From Streptomyces roseirectus (GTDB lineage: Bacteria; Actinomycetota; Actinomycetes; Streptomycetales; Streptomycetaceae): a stretch of DNA of 64,000 nt. The notes under the pieces were generated by a model. It had not been told where the DNA came from. It worked only from the letters and a program-made list of their open reading frames with translations, and did no database searches. Positions within the stretch are counted from its first letter, which is position 1. The number at the start of each line of letters is the position of its first letter. The position numbers and the translations under genes are program-made. Shown in pieces: positions 61,786-64,000 of this stretch. The DNA lies in assembly GCF_014489635.1 (NCBI RefSeq), contig NZ_CP060828.1:5974001-6038000 (forward strand). The letters run 5' to 3'.

Positions 61786-62781
61786 CTAGCCGGCCGCGGA
61801 CGTCGCCGAGTCCGCCTCGAGAGCTTCGGCGACCGCCCGACCCAACGCCTCCCCGACCGGAGGCGGCGTCGCGTGCCCCACCTGCCGGTACCGCGAGGTC
61901 TTGCGGCCGGAGATCTCCCACGAAGGGGGGAAGCTCTGCAACAGGGCCGCCTGTTCGACCGTGATCCTCACCATGCCGTCCCTGCCGAGAGCGGGGTCCC
62001 AGACGAAGTCCGATCCGGGGATCTCGTCACCCAGGCTGCCGGCGTTGACGCCCATGGTCGCCCACGTGTTCTTGGCGCCGGTCGGACCCAGGTCGGCGCC
62101 GCCACGGTTCTTCGAGCCGCCGACCAGCGTCGGAGCCGGTCTGCTCGCCTGCGCGGCCCAGCGGACGGCGTCCGACCAACCGCGCGAGGCCATGGACGGC
62201 CCCAGAGCGGCACCGACGGTCACCGGTTCCCGCACGGTGGGCATCGGCTCGTGGAACGCGCCGGTCCGGTCGACCTTGAGGGCCATCAGGATGCCCTGCT
62301 TACGGTTCTGGGGCACTCCGAAGTCGACGGCGTTCAGGACGAACCAGCTGAACCGGTATCCCAGATGGGCCAGTTCGTCCCGAGCGAAGTCATGGAACTC
62401 CTGATGGTCGTCGGAGTCGGCGAGCCCGGGGACGTTCTCGATGAGCAGCACCCGGGGCTTGATCGCGTGGACGAGGTAGACGGTGGCCTTCAGCAGCCGC
62501 TCCTCCACCCGCGAGTCCGACCGCGCGACGGTCGCGCTCGACCGCACCCTCGGCAGCCCCGCCGAGAGGAGGTCCACGTCATAGCTCTCGGGGTGGTCCT
62601 GCGGGTCGAACTCCAGCAGGTCGGTGTGGAGCACGTTCCAGTGCGGTCGGTTCGTCCGCAGGGTGGTGACGGCGTCCTCGTCGTCGTCCAGCAGCAGCCG
62701 GGGTTCGAACCCCGCCCGCTCCAGTCCGAGCGCGAGTCCGCCCGCCCCCGAGCACACGTCCACGAAAGTCAGGCCGCTCAT
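61786..62781 (-). CDS. cytosine methyltransferase homologue lacking the catalytic cysteine
   Basis: 331 aa from ATG 62781 (ATGA overlap with vsr). Motif I FVDVCSGAGGLALGL and motif VI IENVPGL are intact. Motif IV reads SAGLPRVRSSATV: the Pro-Cys of GPPC is Pro-Arg (Arg78), so no nucleophile. Motif VIII is QNRKQ and motif X VGHATPPP (Asn to His). Likely inactive as a methylase; may bind AdoMet, DNA or the active partner as a specificity subunit. DNA around motif IV reads cleanly, with no nearby frameshift that would restore Cys. Confidence 0.85.
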   Translation of the reverse strand: MSGLTFVDVCSGAGGLALGLERAGFEPRLLLDDDEDAVTTLRTNRPHWNVLHTDLLEFDPQDHPESYDVDLLSAGLPRVRSSATVARSDSRVEERLLKATVYLVHAIKPRVLLIENVPGLADSDDHQEFHDFARDELAHLGYRFSWFVLNAVDFGVPQNRKQGILMALKVDRTGAFHEPMPTVREPVTVGAALGPSMASRGWSDAVRWAAQASRPAPTLVGGSKNRGGADLGPTGAKNTWATMGVNAGSLGDEIPGSDFVWDPALGRDGMVRITVEQAALLQSFPPSWEISGRKTSRYRQVGHATPPPVGEALGRAVAEALEADSATSAAG

Positions 62782-63221
62782 GTCTTCCTCCCCTTGATCA
62801 GTTCCGCGCGGCGTCGCTCCACCGCCGCCCCCACCCGCACGGCCACCTGCTCGGGAGCCTCGTGCTCCCAGAACCGCAGCACCATCCAGCCCAGCGAGAC
62901 CAGGTTCTCCGTCGTCTCCCGGTCGCGGGCCATGTTCCGGTCCAGCTTTTCACGCCACCACTGGGCGTTGGCCTTCGGCCGCGTCGCGTGCTGCGGGCAC
63001 CCGTGCCAGAAACAGCCGTCGATCAGGACGGCCACCTTCGCCCCGGTGAACGCCACGTCGATCCGGCGCCGCGCCATGCCCGGCACCGGGTACTCCACCC
63101 GGTAGCGCAGACCCGCGGCGTGGAGCAGGCGCCGTACGGCCAGCTCGGCCGCCGTGTCCTTGCTGGCCTGCCGGGACATGCGCGCGGAGACGCCGGGGGA
63201 GGAAGGCTTCACATCGCTCAA
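62778..63221 (-). CDS. vsr: very short patch repair endonuclease (Vsr)
   Basis: 147 aa from a TTG at 63221; GTG 63212 and ATG 63179 are alternatives, the start is uncertain. Vsr features: RRRIDVAFTGAKVAVLIDG (catalytic Asp), CFWHGCPQHATRP (zinc/His site), NAQWWREKLDRNMARDRE. Nicks DNA at T:G mismatches left by deamination of 5-methylcytosine, or acts as a restriction-like nuclease in defence loci. First gene of the methyltransferase operon. Confidence 0.95.
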   Translation of the reverse strand: MSDVKPSSPGVSARMSRQASKDTAAELAVRRLLHAAGLRYRVEYPVPGMARRRIDVAFTGAKVAVLIDGCFWHGCPQHATRPKANAQWWREKLDRNMARDRETTENLVSLGWMVLRFWEHEAPEQVAVRVGAAVERRRAELIKGRKT

Positions 63222-63348
63222 TGTTGTCGCGCCTCAGGAACGTACGTCGTCACGGTCGATGATCACCGCATCCTGCCGGCCGTCGCCGATCGCCGGATCG
63301 GCACCCGCGATCCGCGGCGTGGCCGGAAGCGGACCGGTGTCACGATCT

Positions 63349-64000
63349 TCACTCCGCCCCGTGACACTCCCCATAAGCGACCCCCGACCCGCACCAGCAC
63401 TCCGCCCCCCGCTGCGGCGGCCACGCCACCGCGCGCCCGCGTGCCGCCAGTGTCGTCGCGTACTGGGGCAGGAGAGTCGGATCGGACGGGGACGCGCCCT
63501 CGGACGCGGCGAACGCCTCGTAGGAGGGGACCGTGCCGGTGACGATGCCGAGGTTGGGGGTGCCGGAGGCGGAGAGCTCGCGCAGGGAGGACTCTATGGT
63601 CGACAAGTGGGCGGCGTGGGACGGGTATTCGGCGGCGAGCGCGGGGTACGCCGCGAGGAGTTCGGCGAGTTCGGCGGCGGGCCAGTGGAGGACGGCGACC
63701 GGGAACGGACGCGACAACGCCTCGCGGTAGGCGCCGAGTTCGGCGCGCAGACGGGAGATCTCGGCCTCCAGCTCCGCCGGGTTCTCGGAGCCCAACGACC
63801 AGACGCGTTTGGGGTCGTGGAGTTCGTCGAGGGAGACGGGGGAGGCGTGGAGGGTGTCGGCGAGGCGGTCCCAGTCGTCGTGGGCCGCGCCCAGCATCCG
63901 GCGTACGCGGTGCCGCCCGAAGAGCAACGGGTGTGTGGAGTACGGGGGTTCGGCGACGTCCGTCAGGAGGAGACGGGCGCCGTCGGTGAACGTCGCCTCC
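63349..64000 (-). CDS. SEC-C motif protein, truncated by the window edge
   Basis: The reading frame stays open to the right edge (reading ...FTDGARLLLTDVAEPPYSTHP), so the true start lies beyond 64000 and the TTG at 63927 is not the start. The visible ~217 residues have a helical middle part (ELEAEISRLRAELGAYREAL) and end in the SEC-C zinc motif CWCGSGVAYGECHG. Such proteins bind zinc or other proteins; function unknown. It probably lies outside the island, in host DNA. The 127-bp gap to vsr holds nothing recognisable. Confidence 0.78.
   Translation of the reverse strand, partial: EATFTDGARLLLTDVAEPPYSTHPLLFGRHRVRRMLGAAHDDWDRLADTLHASPVSLDELHDPKRVWSLGSENPAELEAEISRLRAELGAYREALSRPFPVAVLHWPAAELAELLAAYPALAAEYPSHAAHLSTIESSLRELSASGTPNLGIVTGTVPSYEAFAASEGASPSDPTLLPQYATTLAARGRAVAWPPQRGAECWCGSGVAYGECHGAE

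Noticed and set aside
43779..63221. complete canonical DISARM, BREX or Druantia call
   Set aside because: No DrmC, PglX/PglZ or DruE-type gene; gene content differs beyond DrmA/DrmB and the 5mC methylase.
62778..63221. Vsr as part of a simple Dcm mismatch-repair pair
   Set aside because: The operon has two methyltransferase-type genes, one catalytically dead, and faces a GHKL operon, so a plain Dcm-Vsr repair unit is not a sufficient explanation.
63349..63927. SEC-C gene starting at TTG 63927
   Set aside because: The reading frame continues open to the window edge with protein-like composition, so the start lies outside.

Overview
The window is chromosomal DNA of very high G+C content with actinomycete gene content, and every marker points to Streptomyces. 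The markers are an SsgA-like sporulation protein, ClpS followed by DUF2017, the Mec/CysO/CysM cysteine pathway, DasR-type operators beside GlcNAc phosphotransferase genes, GTG starts with GAGG ribosome sites, and an LAXTG sortase signal. From memory, gene order across about 0-33 kb resembles the ssgG, nagE1/nagE2 and rph region of S. coelicolor. No alignment was run, so that is recollection.

0-15.4 kb: Lrp/AsnC regulator, TPR membrane protein, FAD-linked oxidase, SsgG-like protein, two RDD membrane proteins, secreted M6 metalloprotease, RibD-like reductase, cold shock protein, NAD salvage pair pncA/pncB, clpS and a DUF2017 gene. 15.4-17.9 kb: an A+T-richer patch with a small secreted protein, then an amino acid permease. 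18-20 kb: mec, a cysteine-rich leader peptide, cysO and cysM. 20-25.6 kb: membrane-anchored PemK-like protein, MBL-fold hydrolase, nagE2, nagE1 and nagF with DasR-like sites, and rph. 25.8-30.5 kb: lipoprotein, rdgB, tRNA-Leu, two HNH proteins, bcp, DUF3618 protein, GroES-like protein, and a sugE exporter behind a candidate guanidine-III riboswitch. 30.5-43.8 kb: class A penicillin-binding protein, three-gene ABC-2 exporter, DUF1707 and DUF445 proteins, sortase-anchored alginate-lyase-like protein, GlxA-type regulator, DUF2267 protein and an alpha/beta hydrolase.

43.8-63.2 kb is the unusual part: a compact two-sided island that looks like a DNA-defence system. On the minus strand four genes overlap by 4 bp each: a giant HSP90/sacsin-like ATPase fused to a superfamily II helicase, a UvrD-like helicase, a DrmA-like helicase and a DrmB-like DUF1998 protein. 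A divergent plus-strand operon encodes an XRE-HTH/GHKL ATPase and two unknown proteins. Facing it is a second minus-strand operon with a Vsr endonuclease, a cytosine-methyltransferase homologue that has lost its catalytic cysteine, and an apparently active cytosine methyltransferase. The set combines the DISARM core (DrmA/DrmB plus 5mC methylation) with two GHKL ATPases, an extra helicase and Vsr. No DrmC phospholipase gene was found. I know of no named system with this composition.

A second window-scale signal is the 11-mer CCCGTAGTACC (or its complement). It occurs at least 15 times between 2.5 and 31 kb, in genes, spacers and terminator stems, and I did not find it in the island. A SEC-C protein gene runs off the right edge.
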